From: Sphingomonas caeni
GTDB lineage: Bacteria > Pseudomonadota > Alphaproteobacteria > Sphingomonadales > Sphingomonadaceae
NCBI RefSeq assembly: GCF_026013415.1
Contig: NZ_JAPDOK010000005.1
Span: 124,001-188,000 of the forward strand
Direction of reading: 5' to 3'
Length of the DNA: 64,000 nt
Position numbers and translations under genes: made by a program. Position 1 is the stretch's first letter, and every line of letters starts with the position of its first letter. Shown here piece after piece: positions 30,179 through 39,036 of the stretch. The notes under the pieces were generated by a model. That model ran no database searches and was not told where the DNA came from. It saw nothing but the letters and a program-made list of their open reading frames with translations.

Positions 30179-31033
30179 TCAGCCCAGCGCCGAACGCGCG
30201 CCCGGCGCCACAGCCTCGGCGAGATTATAGAAGCCGCGGAACCGCTCGCTCGGCGCGAACAGGTCGGTCTGGCCGATCACCGTCTCGCCCGCGCCCAGCA
30301 CGAGCACCCCGCCCGGCCGCACCGCTTGCGCCAGCCGGTCGAACACCGCCTTGCGCAGCGCGCCCGAGAAATAGAGCAGGACATTGCGGCACAGCACGAT
30401 ATCGAACCTGCCCGGCGGGGGCGGATCGCCCGCGAGATTGTGCTGGCGGAACTGCACCTTGCGGGTCAGCTCGGGATTGGCGGCCCAGTCGCCTTCGCCG
30501 CCTTCGAACCATTGCATCATACGGCGGACAGAAAGCCCGCGCTGGATCTCGAATTGCGAGTAACGCCCGCTGCGCGCCCGCGCCAACGCCGCCGGCGAAA
30601 TATCGGTCGCGACGATCTCGGGCGGCGAGCTGCACGTCATGATCTTGCGCTCGTCGAACAGCATGGCGAGGCTGTAGGGCTCCTGCCCGGTCGAGCAGCC
30701 CGCGGACCAGATCCGCAGCCGCCGCGTCCCCGCCTCTTCCTGCAGCGCGCCCGCGGCATCTGCGACCATGTCGAGCACCGCGCTGTCGCGGAAGAAGCTG
30801 GTTTCCTGATTCAGCAGCGCGTCGACCACCATATCCCCAAGCTCCCCGGTACGCGACATCATCAGCTGGGCGACGAGATCGTCCAGCGTTTCGAGCCCGC
30901 GCATCCTCAGCAGCGGCTTGAGCGCCGTCTCGATCCGCCACGCGCGGTTCGCGGCGATCTGCTGGCCCGTGCGCTGCTCGAGCAGCGCGGCGATCATATT
31001 CATCGCCGAAGCGGAGGGGGTTGGCGTGATCAT
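30179..31033 (-). CDS. cheR: Chemotaxis protein methyltransferase CheR
   Basis: A 284-aa SAM-dependent enzyme that methylates glutamates of chemoreceptors. The N-terminal helical domain includes NQETSFFRD. The SAM domain includes RIWSAGCSTGQEPYSLAML, VATDISPAALARARSGRYS, FDIVLCRNVLLYFS and RPGGVLVLGAGET. It is the last gene of a cheA-cheW-cheY-cheB-cheR series on the minus strand. No chemoreceptor is encoded in the window. Confidence 0.95.
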   Translation of the reverse strand: MITPTPSASAMNMIAALLEQRTGQQIAANRAWRIETALKPLLRMRGLETLDDLVAQLMMSRTGELGDMVVDALLNQETSFFRDSAVLDMVADAAGALQEEAGTRRLRIWSAGCSTGQEPYSLAMLFDERKIMTCSSPPEIVATDISPAALARARSGRYSQFEIQRGLSVRRMMQWFEGGEGDWAANPELTRKVQFRQHNLAGDPPPPGRFDIVLCRNVLLYFSGALRKAVFDRLAQAVRPGGVLVLGAGETVIGQTDLFAPSERFRGFYNLAEAVAPGARSALG

Positions 31034-31043
31034 CGGGGCGCCA

Positions 31044-32111
31044 TCATATCGGGCGCCGGCGGCTGGCGATCAGCTTGCCGATCTCGTCGGGGGGCAGCAC
31101 GACATTGGCGCGGCCGGCATTGGCGATTGCGCCGGGCATGCCCCACACGACCGAGCTCTCGCGGTCCTGCACCACGATCCGCGCGCCCGCGGCGGCGAGC
31201 TTCTCGCTCGCCTCGCAGCCGTCGCGGCCCATGCCGCTCAGCACCACGCCCAATGCGCGCGAACCGTAGACATCGGCGATGCTGTCGAACATCGGATCGA
31301 CCGAGGGCATGCAGCCGCTGGAGGCCTTTTCCTCCGAAAGCCGGATCGCGGCGCCGTCCGACGTGCGCACGATGCGCATATGGGCGGTGCCGGGAGCGAC
31401 GATGATCCGGCCGGGCCGGATCCGCATCGAATCGGTCGCGACCTCGCACGGCCGCGAGCCCAGCACCGCGAGCTGCGCCGCGAAAAAGCTCATGAACGAG
31501 GGCGGCAGATGCTGGGTGACGAGGATCGGCACCTGGAAGGTCGGCGGGATCGCGCGGAGCAGCTGGCTGAGCGCATGGATGCCGCCGGTCGAGGCGCCGA
31601 TCGCGACGATATCGAAATCGTCATAGAGCGCCGGCCGCGGCGGCTCGACGATCGTCTGGACGCGCGTGTCGGTCGTGGGTTCGATCAGCCGCGCGAGCTT
31701 CTCTTCGAGCACATCGGCGAAGCGGCCGCCGAATGCGCCCACGCCGGGCTTCACCAGCGTGTCCGCCGCGCCCAGCGCCAGCGCTTGGATCGTCGCCGCC
31801 GCGCCTTCATCGGCGGACGAGGAGACGATCAGCACCTTGGCGCCCTTGCCCGCGACGAGCAGGTCCGGGAGCGCTGTCAGTCCATCGATTCCCGGCATTT
31901 CGATGTCGAGCAGGATGATATCGACCGCGCTGTTGCCCAGATATTGGAGCGCAGCGCGCGCATCGCTCACCGCACCCGCGACCATGAATCGCGTGGTGCC
32001 GTCGATCATCCGCCCGATCACCGATCGCGCGACGACCGAATCGTCGACGATCAGCACCCGGGCGGGCAGGCCCTGATGGCCTCCCGTTTCGGCGATGCTG
32101 GAAATGGCCAC
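31044..32111 (-). CDS. cheB: Chemotaxis response regulator methylesterase CheB
   Basis: A 355-aa protein: receiver domain with the phospho-Asp in DIILLDIEMPGIDG, then the methylesterase domain. The catalytic triad is in VAIGASTGGIHAL (Ser), VTQHLPPSF (His) and LSGMGRDG (Asp). It removes receptor methyl groups and counterbalances CheR, which starts 10 nt after it. Confidence 0.95.
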   Translation of the reverse strand: MAISSIAETGGHQGLPARVLIVDDSVVARSVIGRMIDGTTRFMVAGAVSDARAALQYLGNSAVDIILLDIEMPGIDGLTALPDLLVAGKGAKVLIVSSSADEGAAATIQALALGAADTLVKPGVGAFGGRFADVLEEKLARLIEPTTDTRVQTIVEPPRPALYDDFDIVAIGASTGGIHALSQLLRAIPPTFQVPILVTQHLPPSFMSFFAAQLAVLGSRPCEVATDSMRIRPGRIIVAPGTAHMRIVRTSDGAAIRLSEEKASSGCMPSVDPMFDSIADVYGSRALGVVLSGMGRDGCEASEKLAAAGARIVVQDRESSVVWGMPGAIANAGRANVVLPPDEIGKLIASRRRPI

Positions 32112-32132
32112 GACGGGCTCCCCTGCAGCCGC

Positions 32133-32498
32133 TTACGCGACGCCGACGATCTGCAGCTTGCTTTCCAGCGTCTCTCGGTCGAACGGCTTCATGACATATT
32201 CGTCGGCGCCCGCCTCGATCGCGGCGCGGATATAGGCCATGCCGTTCTCGGTGGTGCAGAACACGACCTTGGGCTTGTGCGCGATACCCGAATCCTTGAG
32301 CGCGCGCAGGAAGTCCATGCCGCTCATCACGGGCATGTTCCAGTCGAGCAGGATCACATCGGGCGCGGCGGCCATGCACGAATCGAGCGCTTCGCGCCCG
32401 TCACCGGCCTCGCGAACCTCGAAATCGAGGGTCTCGAGAATGTGCCGTGCGACCTTGCGGATCACCTTGGAGTCGTCGACGACGAGGCAAGTCTTCAT
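32133..32498 (-). CDS. cheY: Chemotaxis response regulator CheY
   Basis: A 121-aa single receiver domain. Acidic pocket VVDDS (8-9), phospho-Asp near residue 52 in VILLDWNMPVMSG, Thr/Ser in FCTTENG and Lys in YVMKPFDRETL. In this setting it probably relays CheA phosphate to a motor or another output. Downstream of cheW by about 90 nt, so it may have its own promoter. Confidence 0.95.
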   Translation of the reverse strand: MKTCLVVDDSKVIRKVARHILETLDFEVREAGDGREALDSCMAAAPDVILLDWNMPVMSGMDFLRALKDSGIAHKPKVVFCTTENGMAYIRAAIEAGADEYVMKPFDRETLESKLQIVGVA

Positions 32499-32587
32499 AA
32501 AACTCTATTCCCTGTTGGGGGCGATCCTGACGCCCTCTTTTGCCCGAAACCTGTAAGCGACCTGTTAATTGCGCCCTTTAGTACGTA

Positions 32588-33016
32588 TTATTCCGCAGCC
32601 ACGGCGTGTCCTGGCACCAGCGAGGCCAGGTCGATCGCCAGAATCGGCTCCCCGTCGCGCTCGACGATCCCCCGCCCCGCGTTGCGCCAGGCGCTGTCGA
32701 GCGCGAACCCGCCCGCGAGCGGCAGCAGGTCGAACGGCGCGACATCCTCCAGCGCATCGACCAGCAGCGCATAATGATGCCCGTCGATATGGGTGATCAC
32801 CGCACGCCGCGCCTCGCCCGACGATTCGAGCCCCAGCGCGCTTTGCGTATCCACCACCGTCACCACGCGGCTGCGCAGCGCGGCCAGCCCGCGGACATGC
32901 TCGGCCGCGCGCGGGATTGCGGTGACCTCGCCGATATCGACCACCGACTCGACCTGGTTCGAATCGATCGCGACGGCGCGGCCGGCAATCTGGGCGATAA
33001 GGTAGAGATGCGCCAT
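32588..33016 (-). CDS. cheW: Chemotaxis coupling protein CheW
   Basis: A 142-aa SH3-like coupling protein linking receptors and CheA. CheW features: LYLIAQIAGRAVAIDSNQVE, VTAIPRAAEHVRGLAALRSR, VVTVVDTQSALGL and ILAIDLASLV. The start ATG at 33016 overlaps the cheA stop by one base (TGATG), which fixes the start; the longer frame upstream is the shadow of cheA. Confidence 0.93.
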   Translation of the reverse strand: MAHLYLIAQIAGRAVAIDSNQVESVVDIGEVTAIPRAAEHVRGLAALRSRVVTVVDTQSALGLESSGEARRAVITHIDGHHYALLVDALEDVAPFDLLPLAGGFALDSAWRNAGRGIVERDGEPILAIDLASLVPGHAVAAE

Positions 33017-35340
33017 CAACGGCCTCCATTCGCCGCGATGCGGTCTTCGAGCGCGGAGAGCAGTCCCGCGCGGTCGTAACGATAGATGCTGTCGTCGCCC
33101 GGCTTGGCGGTCTTGCGGCGGCGCAGGCGGACCAGGGGCGCGGCGAGCCCCTTCGCCGCCTCGACCTCGGCATCGCCCGAAAGCACCACCGAGGCGCGCT
33201 CGCCCGTGTCCAGCTCGGTCACGACGCGATAGCCCGCGCCCTCGAGCAAGGGCCGTACGAACGAGGTCATCCAGCCATCGGCGTCGTCGGCGAGCAGGCA
33301 GATCGGCTGCGCTCCCTCGCCCTCGTTGCCGGCATATTCGCCGAACACCCAATAGGCATCGAGCAGTTCGACCTGTTCGCCGTCGAGCAGCACCACGCCC
33401 GCCACCGGCCCCGGCGCCCTGGCCGGAACGATCTCCTCGGGAAGCACGACGATGTCCATCGCTTCGTCGATCACATAGGCGACTTCGCTCTCGCCATCCT
33501 TCAGGCGAAGCACGTTGAGCCGCTTGGTTTCGTCATAATCGCCCTGCGCGACCAGCGGCAGGATGCGGCCCTCGATCGCGATGCGGAGCTGGCCGCCGGT
33601 GTGGCGCACCGACTGGGCATCGACCTGTTCGACACGATCGACGATGCCGAGCGGCACCGCGCGGCGTACCCCGTCCAGGTCGCAGAAGAGCAGAGCGGGC
33701 AGCCCCTTCGCCACCTCCTCGGCCTCGACTTCGTCATAGGCGTGGCCGGCATTGCGGGTGAAATCGAGATGCGCGGCATGCGCCATGCCCGCGCAATCGA
33801 GCAGCAGCATCGGCAGGCCCGAATCGGGAAGCGTCTGTCCGGCGTAGAGCCCGGTCGACATGACGGCAGGCGAGGCCGGCTTGATCACCAGCTCCTCGTT
33901 ATCGAGCACCGTATCGACACTAAGTGCATAACTGCCGTCGCTGACACTGACGATTGCCAGCATCTGCCCGGTCTCGCTCTGCGTTCGCGGCACGCCCAGC
34001 AGGCTGCCCAGATCGATCATCGGCAGCCGCCGGTCGCGGACCGTCACCACCTGCGCGCCACCGATCGTGTCGATCCGGATCGCCTCGCCGCGCTCGGTCA
34101 CGATCTCCTCGATCGCCTGGCGGCTCACCGCGAAACGCTGCTTGCCCACGCCGACGACGATCGCCGAGATGATCGACAGCGTCAGCGGCACATGGATCGC
34201 GAGCCGAAGCCCCTTGCCCGGTGCGTTGTCGAGCTCGACGCGCCCGCCGATCTGCTCGATCGACGATTTGACCACGTCCATGCCGACGCCGCGGCCCGAC
34301 ACGTCGGTCACCTCGTCCTTGCTCGACAGGCCCGGTTCGAACACCAGATCGAGCTTCTGCCGCTCCGAAAGCGCGCGCAGGTCGCGCTCATTGCGGGCGC
34401 CGCTCGCCGAAAGTTTCTTGATCAGCCGCTCGACATCGATCCCGCGCCCGTCATCGGCGATCTCGATGATGATCTGGTTGCCCGATTGGCGCGCGGAGAC
34501 GATCAGCCGCCCATTCTCGCGCTTGCCCGCCTGTCGCCGGTCGGCCGGACCTTCGATGCCATGATCGATCGCGTTGCGGATGATGTGGACCAGGGGATCG
34601 CGCATCACCTCGATCATCTCGCGGTCGAGCTCGACGTCCGCGCCGTCGATATGGAGCGACACTGATTTGCCCAGCCCCGCAGCGGTATCGCGCACCATCC
34701 GCGGCAGCGCGGAGAAGAGCGCGTCGATCTTCTGCATACGCGTCCGGGTCACGGTATCGCGCATCTCGCCGACGGTCAGCGAAAGCCGTTCGAGCGCCGC
34801 CTCGACCGCGGGCTCGATCTCGCCCTGCCGCAGCCGCCGCGCCAGTTCGTTGCGCGCCAGCACCATGTCGGACATGCCGCTCATCATCCGGTCGAGCAGC
34901 TCGACGTTCAAACGAACGCTGCGCGACGCCGCGCGCTGGATTCCCGGCACATTGGTCTGCGCCACTTCCTCGGCGCCCTCGGCCAGCGCCGCGATCAGCA
35001 GCTCGTCGCCGCTATCGTCGAGGCTGGTGCCCGAATCGATCGCCTCGACCAGCTCGCCGATCCGGTCGACGATCGCCAGCACCGCATTGACCATCGCGCG
35101 ATCCGGAAACCGATCGCCCGAGCGGGCCTGCGCCAGCACATCCTCGGCGGCATGGCTCAGCCGGCCGAGCCGCGGCAGATCGAGAAAGCCGCAGCTCCCC
35201 TTCACCGTGTGCACGAATCGGAAGATCGCATCGAGCCGGCTCTTGTCGTCCGGGCTCGATTCCCAGGCGACGATCTCGCCCGAAAGCGCCTCGAGCGTCT
35301 CACGCGTCTCCGCGATGAATTCTTGCAGCAGGTCGTCCAT
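33016..35340 (-). CDS. cheA: Chemotaxis histidine kinase CheA with extended C-terminus
   Basis: A 774-aa kinase. The HPt domain has phospho-His44 in FRFVHTVKGSCGFLD. The CheY-binding P2 domain is missing. Dimerisation helices (LLDRMMSGMSDMVLARNELA) follow directly. The ATPase domain has the N box (VHIIRNAIDHGIEGP), EIADDGRGID and GRGVGMDVVKSSIEQIGG. It ends with a regulatory CheW-like domain. Beyond residue about 530 there is a second CheW-like domain (PALLFCDLDGVRRAVPLGIV) and a degenerate receiver-like region (QPICLLADDADGWMTSFVRP) lacking a clear phospho-Asp. First gene of the cluster. Confidence 0.93.
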   Translation of the reverse strand: MDDLLQEFIAETRETLEALSGEIVAWESSPDDKSRLDAIFRFVHTVKGSCGFLDLPRLGRLSHAAEDVLAQARSGDRFPDRAMVNAVLAIVDRIGELVEAIDSGTSLDDSGDELLIAALAEGAEEVAQTNVPGIQRAASRSVRLNVELLDRMMSGMSDMVLARNELARRLRQGEIEPAVEAALERLSLTVGEMRDTVTRTRMQKIDALFSALPRMVRDTAAGLGKSVSLHIDGADVELDREMIEVMRDPLVHIIRNAIDHGIEGPADRRQAGKRENGRLIVSARQSGNQIIIEIADDGRGIDVERLIKKLSASGARNERDLRALSERQKLDLVFEPGLSSKDEVTDVSGRGVGMDVVKSSIEQIGGRVELDNAPGKGLRLAIHVPLTLSIISAIVVGVGKQRFAVSRQAIEEIVTERGEAIRIDTIGGAQVVTVRDRRLPMIDLGSLLGVPRTQSETGQMLAIVSVSDGSYALSVDTVLDNEELVIKPASPAVMSTGLYAGQTLPDSGLPMLLLDCAGMAHAAHLDFTRNAGHAYDEVEAEEVAKGLPALLFCDLDGVRRAVPLGIVDRVEQVDAQSVRHTGGQLRIAIEGRILPLVAQGDYDETKRLNVLRLKDGESEVAYVIDEAMDIVVLPEEIVPARAPGPVAGVVLLDGEQVELLDAYWVFGEYAGNEGEGAQPICLLADDADGWMTSFVRPLLEGAGYRVVTELDTGERASVVLSGDAEVEAAKGLAAPLVRLRRRKTAKPGDDSIYRYDRAGLLSALEDRIAANGGR

Positions 35341-35496
35341 AGGGCCCCAGGCAAATTTGCTGGGCTACCATGGGGTTTGGAGGGTTAATTCCGGGTTAGT
35401 GGAAGCGCCCGAAATGCCGCGTACTTTCCTTTCGCCCCCGTTTCGGCTAGGGGCGCTCCCGCTATGACCTGTCTGCCGCGCCTCTCGAAAGAATCC

Positions 35497-35563
35497 GTCA
35501 CCGGTACCTGGTGACGAACGGGGGCTGCACCCCGTTCGGGGTGTGGCTCGTACGAGGCGCGAG
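35497..35563 (+). promoter_or_regulatory. Structured leader upstream of rtcB (three hairpins)
   Basis: GTCACC/GGTGAC (35497-35502 with 35510-35515), CGAACGGGG/CCCCGTTCG (35515-35523 with 35530-35538), and GCTCG/CGAGC around 35546-35563 follow one another in the 291-nt gap between cheA and rtcB. The second can also re-pair as CCCC-GTTC-GGGG. The rest of the gap shows nothing I recognise. Confidence 0.45.
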
Positions 35564-35631
35564 CATCCGTCGATCACGGCGGGACCACTCCCTGAAAAAC
35601 TGCAGCAATCGAAGCAGCAGGAGTGAAGACG

Positions 35632-36855
35632 ATGAACCAGTACAGCACGCACGACACCAGCGGAGCCCAGCTCAAGCTGTGGGACAGCGCGGGTCCGTTC
35701 GAGACCGGCGCGATGCAGCAGCTGCGCAACGTCGCCTCGCTCCCGTTCGTCTTCCGCCATGTCGCCGGCATGCCCGACGTCCATTGGGGCAAGGGCGCGA
35801 CCGTGGGCTCGGTGATTGCAACCAAGGCCGCGATCGTGCCCGCCGCGGTGGGGGTGGATATCGGCTGCGGGATGATGGCGGTGCGCACCTCGCTCACCGC
35901 GGATCAGCTGCCCGACAGCCTTTCCGCGATCCGCGCAGAGATCGAGCGCGCGGTGCCCAAGGGGATGGAATCGAGCCAGACCGCCAACCATGTGAAGGGC
36001 GGCTGGGCGATCACGCCCAACTCGGTCGGCCGCGCCTGGAACGACCGGTTCGAGGCGCGGTGGCGGGCGATCCTTGCCCGGCACCCGAAGGTGGATGGCA
36101 AGACCAGCGACCAGCTCGGTTCGATGGGTGGCGGCAACCACTTCATCGAGGTCTGCCTCGATGAAGAGGACCGGCTGTGGGTGATGCTCCATTCGGGCTC
36201 GCGCGGAACGGGAAACCGGATCGGCACCTACTTCATCGACGCCGCCAAGGAGGCGATCGCCAAGGAGCGGCTCGACTTCCACCTTGCCGACAAGGACCTG
36301 GCGTTCCTGAGCGAAGGGTCTCAGCTCTTCGATGACTATATCGAGGCGATGCACTTCGCGCAGGACTATGCGGTGGCGAACCGCGAGCTGATGATGGGCC
36401 GGGTGCTGGAAGCGCTGCGCAAGCATCTGCCGGCGTTCAAGACCGACAAGCAGGCGATCAACTGCCACCACAATTACGCGACCCGCGAGCGGCATTTCGG
36501 GGAGCAGGTGTGGGTCACCCGCAAGGGCGCGGTGAGCGCCCGGGCGGGCGAGCTCGGGATCATCCCGGGCTCGATGGGCACCGGCAGCTTCATCGTCGAG
36601 GGTCTGGGCAACGAACAGAGCTTCTGCTCCTGCTCGCACGGCGCGGGCCGGGTGATGTCGCGCGGCGAGGCCAAGCGGCGGATCACGCTCGAACAGCATG
36701 CCGAGGCGATGAAGGGCATCGAAGCGCGGGTGGACGAGGGCGTGCTCGACGAGAGCCCGGCAGCCTACAAGGACATCGGCGCGGTGATGGATGCGCAGCA
36801 GGACCTGGTGGTCATCCGCCACCGGCTGCGCCAGATCATCAACATCAAGGGCTGA
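35632..36855 (+). CDS. rtcB: RtcB RNA ligase
   Basis: A 407-aa GTP- and Mn-dependent ligase joining 2',3'-cyclic phosphate or 3'-phosphate RNA ends to 5'-OH ends, used in RNA repair. Motifs: VGVDIGCGMMAVRT (metal Cys), GSMGGGNHFIEV, LHSGSRGTGNRIG and CSHGAGRVMSR with the His that carries GMP. Start at ATG 35632, with AGGAG 8 nt before, rather than GTG 35623. No archease or RtcA/RtcR gene lies beside it. A structured leader precedes it. Confidence 0.93.
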   Translation: MNQYSTHDTSGAQLKLWDSAGPFETGAMQQLRNVASLPFVFRHVAGMPDVHWGKGATVGSVIATKAAIVPAAVGVDIGCGMMAVRTSLTADQLPDSLSAIRAEIERAVPKGMESSQTANHVKGGWAITPNSVGRAWNDRFEARWRAILARHPKVDGKTSDQLGSMGGGNHFIEVCLDEEDRLWVMLHSGSRGTGNRIGTYFIDAAKEAIAKERLDFHLADKDLAFLSEGSQLFDDYIEAMHFAQDYAVANRELMMGRVLEALRKHLPAFKTDKQAINCHHNYATRERHFGEQVWVTRKGAVSARAGELGIIPGSMGTGSFIVEGLGNEQSFCSCSHGAGRVMSRGEAKRRITLEQHAEAMKGIEARVDEGVLDESPAAYKDIGAVMDAQQDLVVIRHRLRQIINIKG

Positions 36856-36894
36856 ACAAGACCGGCGCGTTCCCCGTGAACGCGCCGGTCGATT

Positions 36895-38070
36895 CTATCG
36901 CGGGCCGCCCGTCGCGGCCCGGAGAAACGCCTCGAACGCCGTCACCAGCCCGTTGTCGGTATTCGAGAGCAGCGCGAGGTCCAGCCCATCGTCGGCGAAA
37001 TGGAAGAGCAGCGCGTTGAAACCGCGAATCCCGCCGCTGTGCCAGATCACCCGGCGGCCGAACATCCGGCAGACTTCCAGCCCGCAGCCATAATTGGGCT
37101 CGCTGACAAAGGCCGGCGGCTTGCCCGGATTCTGGCCGGGAGGGGCGAAATGCGCCTCGCCCACCGGCCGGCCGTCCTTGACCCGAGCCGGTGCGGTCAT
37201 CCGATCGAGGCTGGCGCGGGAGAGGATGCGTTCGCCGAACAGCGCAGCGTTCCAGCGCAACAGATCCAGCGTCGTCGATCGGAGGCCGCCCTCGGCGATC
37301 GGCAACCCGCCCCAAAAGGCGTTGCGGAACGCGCCTGGCCGGTCGGCGTCAAGCGAATAGCCGGCCGCACGCCCTGGAACCACGTCGCCCGGTTCGTCGA
37401 GGGCCGTGAACTCCATTCCCGCCGGTTCGATCAGGCTCGCATGCACGAATTGGGCATAGGACTTCCCCGAGAGCTTCTCGATCAGCTCCCCCAGCAGCGC
37501 ATAGCCCGAGTTCGAATAGGACCAGTAGGTTCCTGGCTCGAAATCGAACGGCTGCGCCATCTTCGCGAGGAACCGGTGCCGATCCGGGTCGCGTTGCCAC
37601 TCGCCGGCCGCGTCGGCCGGCATTCCGCCATAGACATAGTCGTGAAGGCCCGAGGTGTGCGTCAGCAACTGATGCGCTGTCACCTGATCGCCCTTGGGGA
37701 ACCCCGGGAAGAACGCTTCGATCGGCTGGTCGAGCGCAAGCTTCCCGCGTTCGGCGAGCAACAGGATCGCCGCGGCGGTGAATTGTTTGGTGCACGACGC
37801 GATCCGGAGCACGCTCCCCGGCGAGACGGGCGTGCCGGTTTCGAGATTGGCGGAGCCATAGCCGGCGACGAACGGCTTCCGACCCTCCACCGCGACTCCG
37901 ATCTGCACGCCGGCGCTATGCCCGTCACGGACCAGCCCGGCGGCGAGCGCAGCCAGCGCCTTGATCCGCGGGTCCGCCCCCGCGATCGCGACTGCCGCCG
38001 CCTCCCCGGCCAGCGCCATCGCCGATGCCCCCAGGCCCATTCCAAGCACATCGCGCCTTGCAGCTCGCAT
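36895..38070 (-). CDS. Serine hydrolase, class C beta-lactamase-like
   Basis: A 391-aa exported protein of the beta-lactamase/DD-peptidase superfamily. An RR-containing signal (MRAARRDVLGMGLGASAMALA) suggests Tat export. Motif 1 SCTK (SxxK) has the catalytic Ser and Lys, motif 2 is YSNSGY and motif 3 is WHSGG in place of KTG, as in many esterase-type members. Substrate may be a peptide or ester rather than a beta-lactam. The start is ATG 38070; the longer frame overlaps the next gene. Confidence 0.87.
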   Translation of the reverse strand: MRAARRDVLGMGLGASAMALAGEAAAVAIAGADPRIKALAALAAGLVRDGHSAGVQIGVAVEGRKPFVAGYGSANLETGTPVSPGSVLRIASCTKQFTAAAILLLAERGKLALDQPIEAFFPGFPKGDQVTAHQLLTHTSGLHDYVYGGMPADAAGEWQRDPDRHRFLAKMAQPFDFEPGTYWSYSNSGYALLGELIEKLSGKSYAQFVHASLIEPAGMEFTALDEPGDVVPGRAAGYSLDADRPGAFRNAFWGGLPIAEGGLRSTTLDLLRWNAALFGERILSRASLDRMTAPARVKDGRPVGEAHFAPPGQNPGKPPAFVSEPNYGCGLEVCRMFGRRVIWHSGGIRGFNALLFHFADDGLDLALLSNTDNGLVTAFEAFLRAATGGPR

Positions 38071-38101
38071 CAACGTCCTCCCCGATGGTTTCGCCAGCCG
38101 C

Positions 38102-38974
38102 TCAATCCCGGAGCAGCAGCACGCCCACACGATGCTCGCAGCTCTGCCGCTCCTGCGCACCGGCACGCGCGCCGGGATCGCGGAACGCGCTGTGGAAGCA
38201 ATTCTGCGGTGGCCCGCCCGCCTTGCTGAACCCGGCGAGCTTGAACACCAGCAGCTCGTCATTGGTCATCCGCGGATAGCTGTACCAGCGCTGCCCGGCG
38301 TTGAAGCGCAGCGAAAGGTGGCGCGTCGGCCGCCCCTCCGGCGCGATTCCGGTCAGCTCGGTCGGCACGTGATCGGCCGGATCGAGGCTCGAAACATCGC
38401 ACAGCGCGAGCGGCATATGCTCGAGCGGTTCGGACATGTTGGTCGGCCGCCAGAAATCGAGCCACCACAACGCCTCGACATCGTCCTGATCGTAGCGCGC
38501 ACGCCAATAGCGGGCGAATTCGGGGTTCGAGAAGGCGCCGATATTGTGCGCATAATCGTCGGCACCGGCGCCGCCGTCCGAATGCACGCCCTCGGCATAG
38601 AAGGCCACCGGCGTATCGCGCCCCCGCCGCAACAGTGTCGGCGCCTGCTGGATCTCGACGCGGCGGCCGGGCAACAGCCGCTCGCGGATCACGGCGTCGA
38701 TCTCAGCCCAATAAATGTCGGTGATGTCACGGTCCCAGTCGCGCACCTGCGTCGCGTGGGGGAGCAGCACGAAACCATGCTCGGCCAGGAAGGCCGCCGG
38801 ATCGGCCTCACCCTGCAGCGCCCGCGCATCGCCGATCTCGGTCGGCGGATATTGCGGCACCGGCCCGGGCGGCGGGGCGCCTACAGGTGCCACGAATGGC
38901 GTGTCACTGGCATAGTCCGGGGGGAAAAATCCGTTGAGGCGGACCTGAGTGCTGCGTTCGACGATTGTATGCAC
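38102..38974 (-). CDS. CmcJ/NvfI-family oxidoreductase-like protein
   Basis: A 290-aa protein resembling the CmcJ/NvfI (AsaB-like) family, related to 2-oxoglutarate/Fe(II) oxygenases of secondary metabolism. Characteristic segments are LLPHATQVRDWDRDITDIYW, FYAEGVHSDGG, NMSEPLEHMPLALCDVSSLD and the C-terminal RMTNDELLVFKLAGFSKAG with CFHSAFRDPGA. Start GTG 38974 behind GAGGAGA. A perfect 13-bp inverted repeat lies just upstream. Substrate unknown. Confidence 0.7.
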   Translation of the reverse strand: MHTIVERSTQVRLNGFFPPDYASDTPFVAPVGAPPPGPVPQYPPTEIGDARALQGEADPAAFLAEHGFVLLPHATQVRDWDRDITDIYWAEIDAVIRERLLPGRRVEIQQAPTLLRRGRDTPVAFYAEGVHSDGGAGADDYAHNIGAFSNPEFARYWRARYDQDDVEALWWLDFWRPTNMSEPLEHMPLALCDVSSLDPADHVPTELTGIAPEGRPTRHLSLRFNAGQRWYSYPRMTNDELLVFKLAGFSKAGGPPQNCFHSAFRDPGARAGAQERQSCEHRVGVLLLRD

Positions 38975-38983
38975 GCCCTATCT

Positions 38984-39014
38984 CCTCGTTACTCTGCGTT
39001 ACAGAGTAACGAGG
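38984..39014. promoter_or_regulatory. Perfect 13-bp inverted repeat upstream of the CmcJ-like gene
   Basis: CCTCGTTACTCTG (38984-38996) and CAGAGTAACGAGG (39002-39014) with a 5-nt spacer. On the minus strand it overlaps the ribosome-binding region of the gene at 38974. It looks like a TetR/MarR-type operator; no regulator gene is adjacent. Confidence 0.55.
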
Positions 39015-39036
39015 CCTCCGTCAATCGGAGGTGGCT

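Noticed and set aside
30140..32774. Long plus-strand frames opposite cheR and cheB
   Set aside because: Shadows of well-conserved chemotaxis genes with no recognisable domains.
35497..35563. Possible tRNA-like gene upstream of rtcB
   Set aside because: There is a CCCC-GTTC-GGGG stem resembling a T arm, but no acceptor stem, D arm or anticodon arm could be folded around it.
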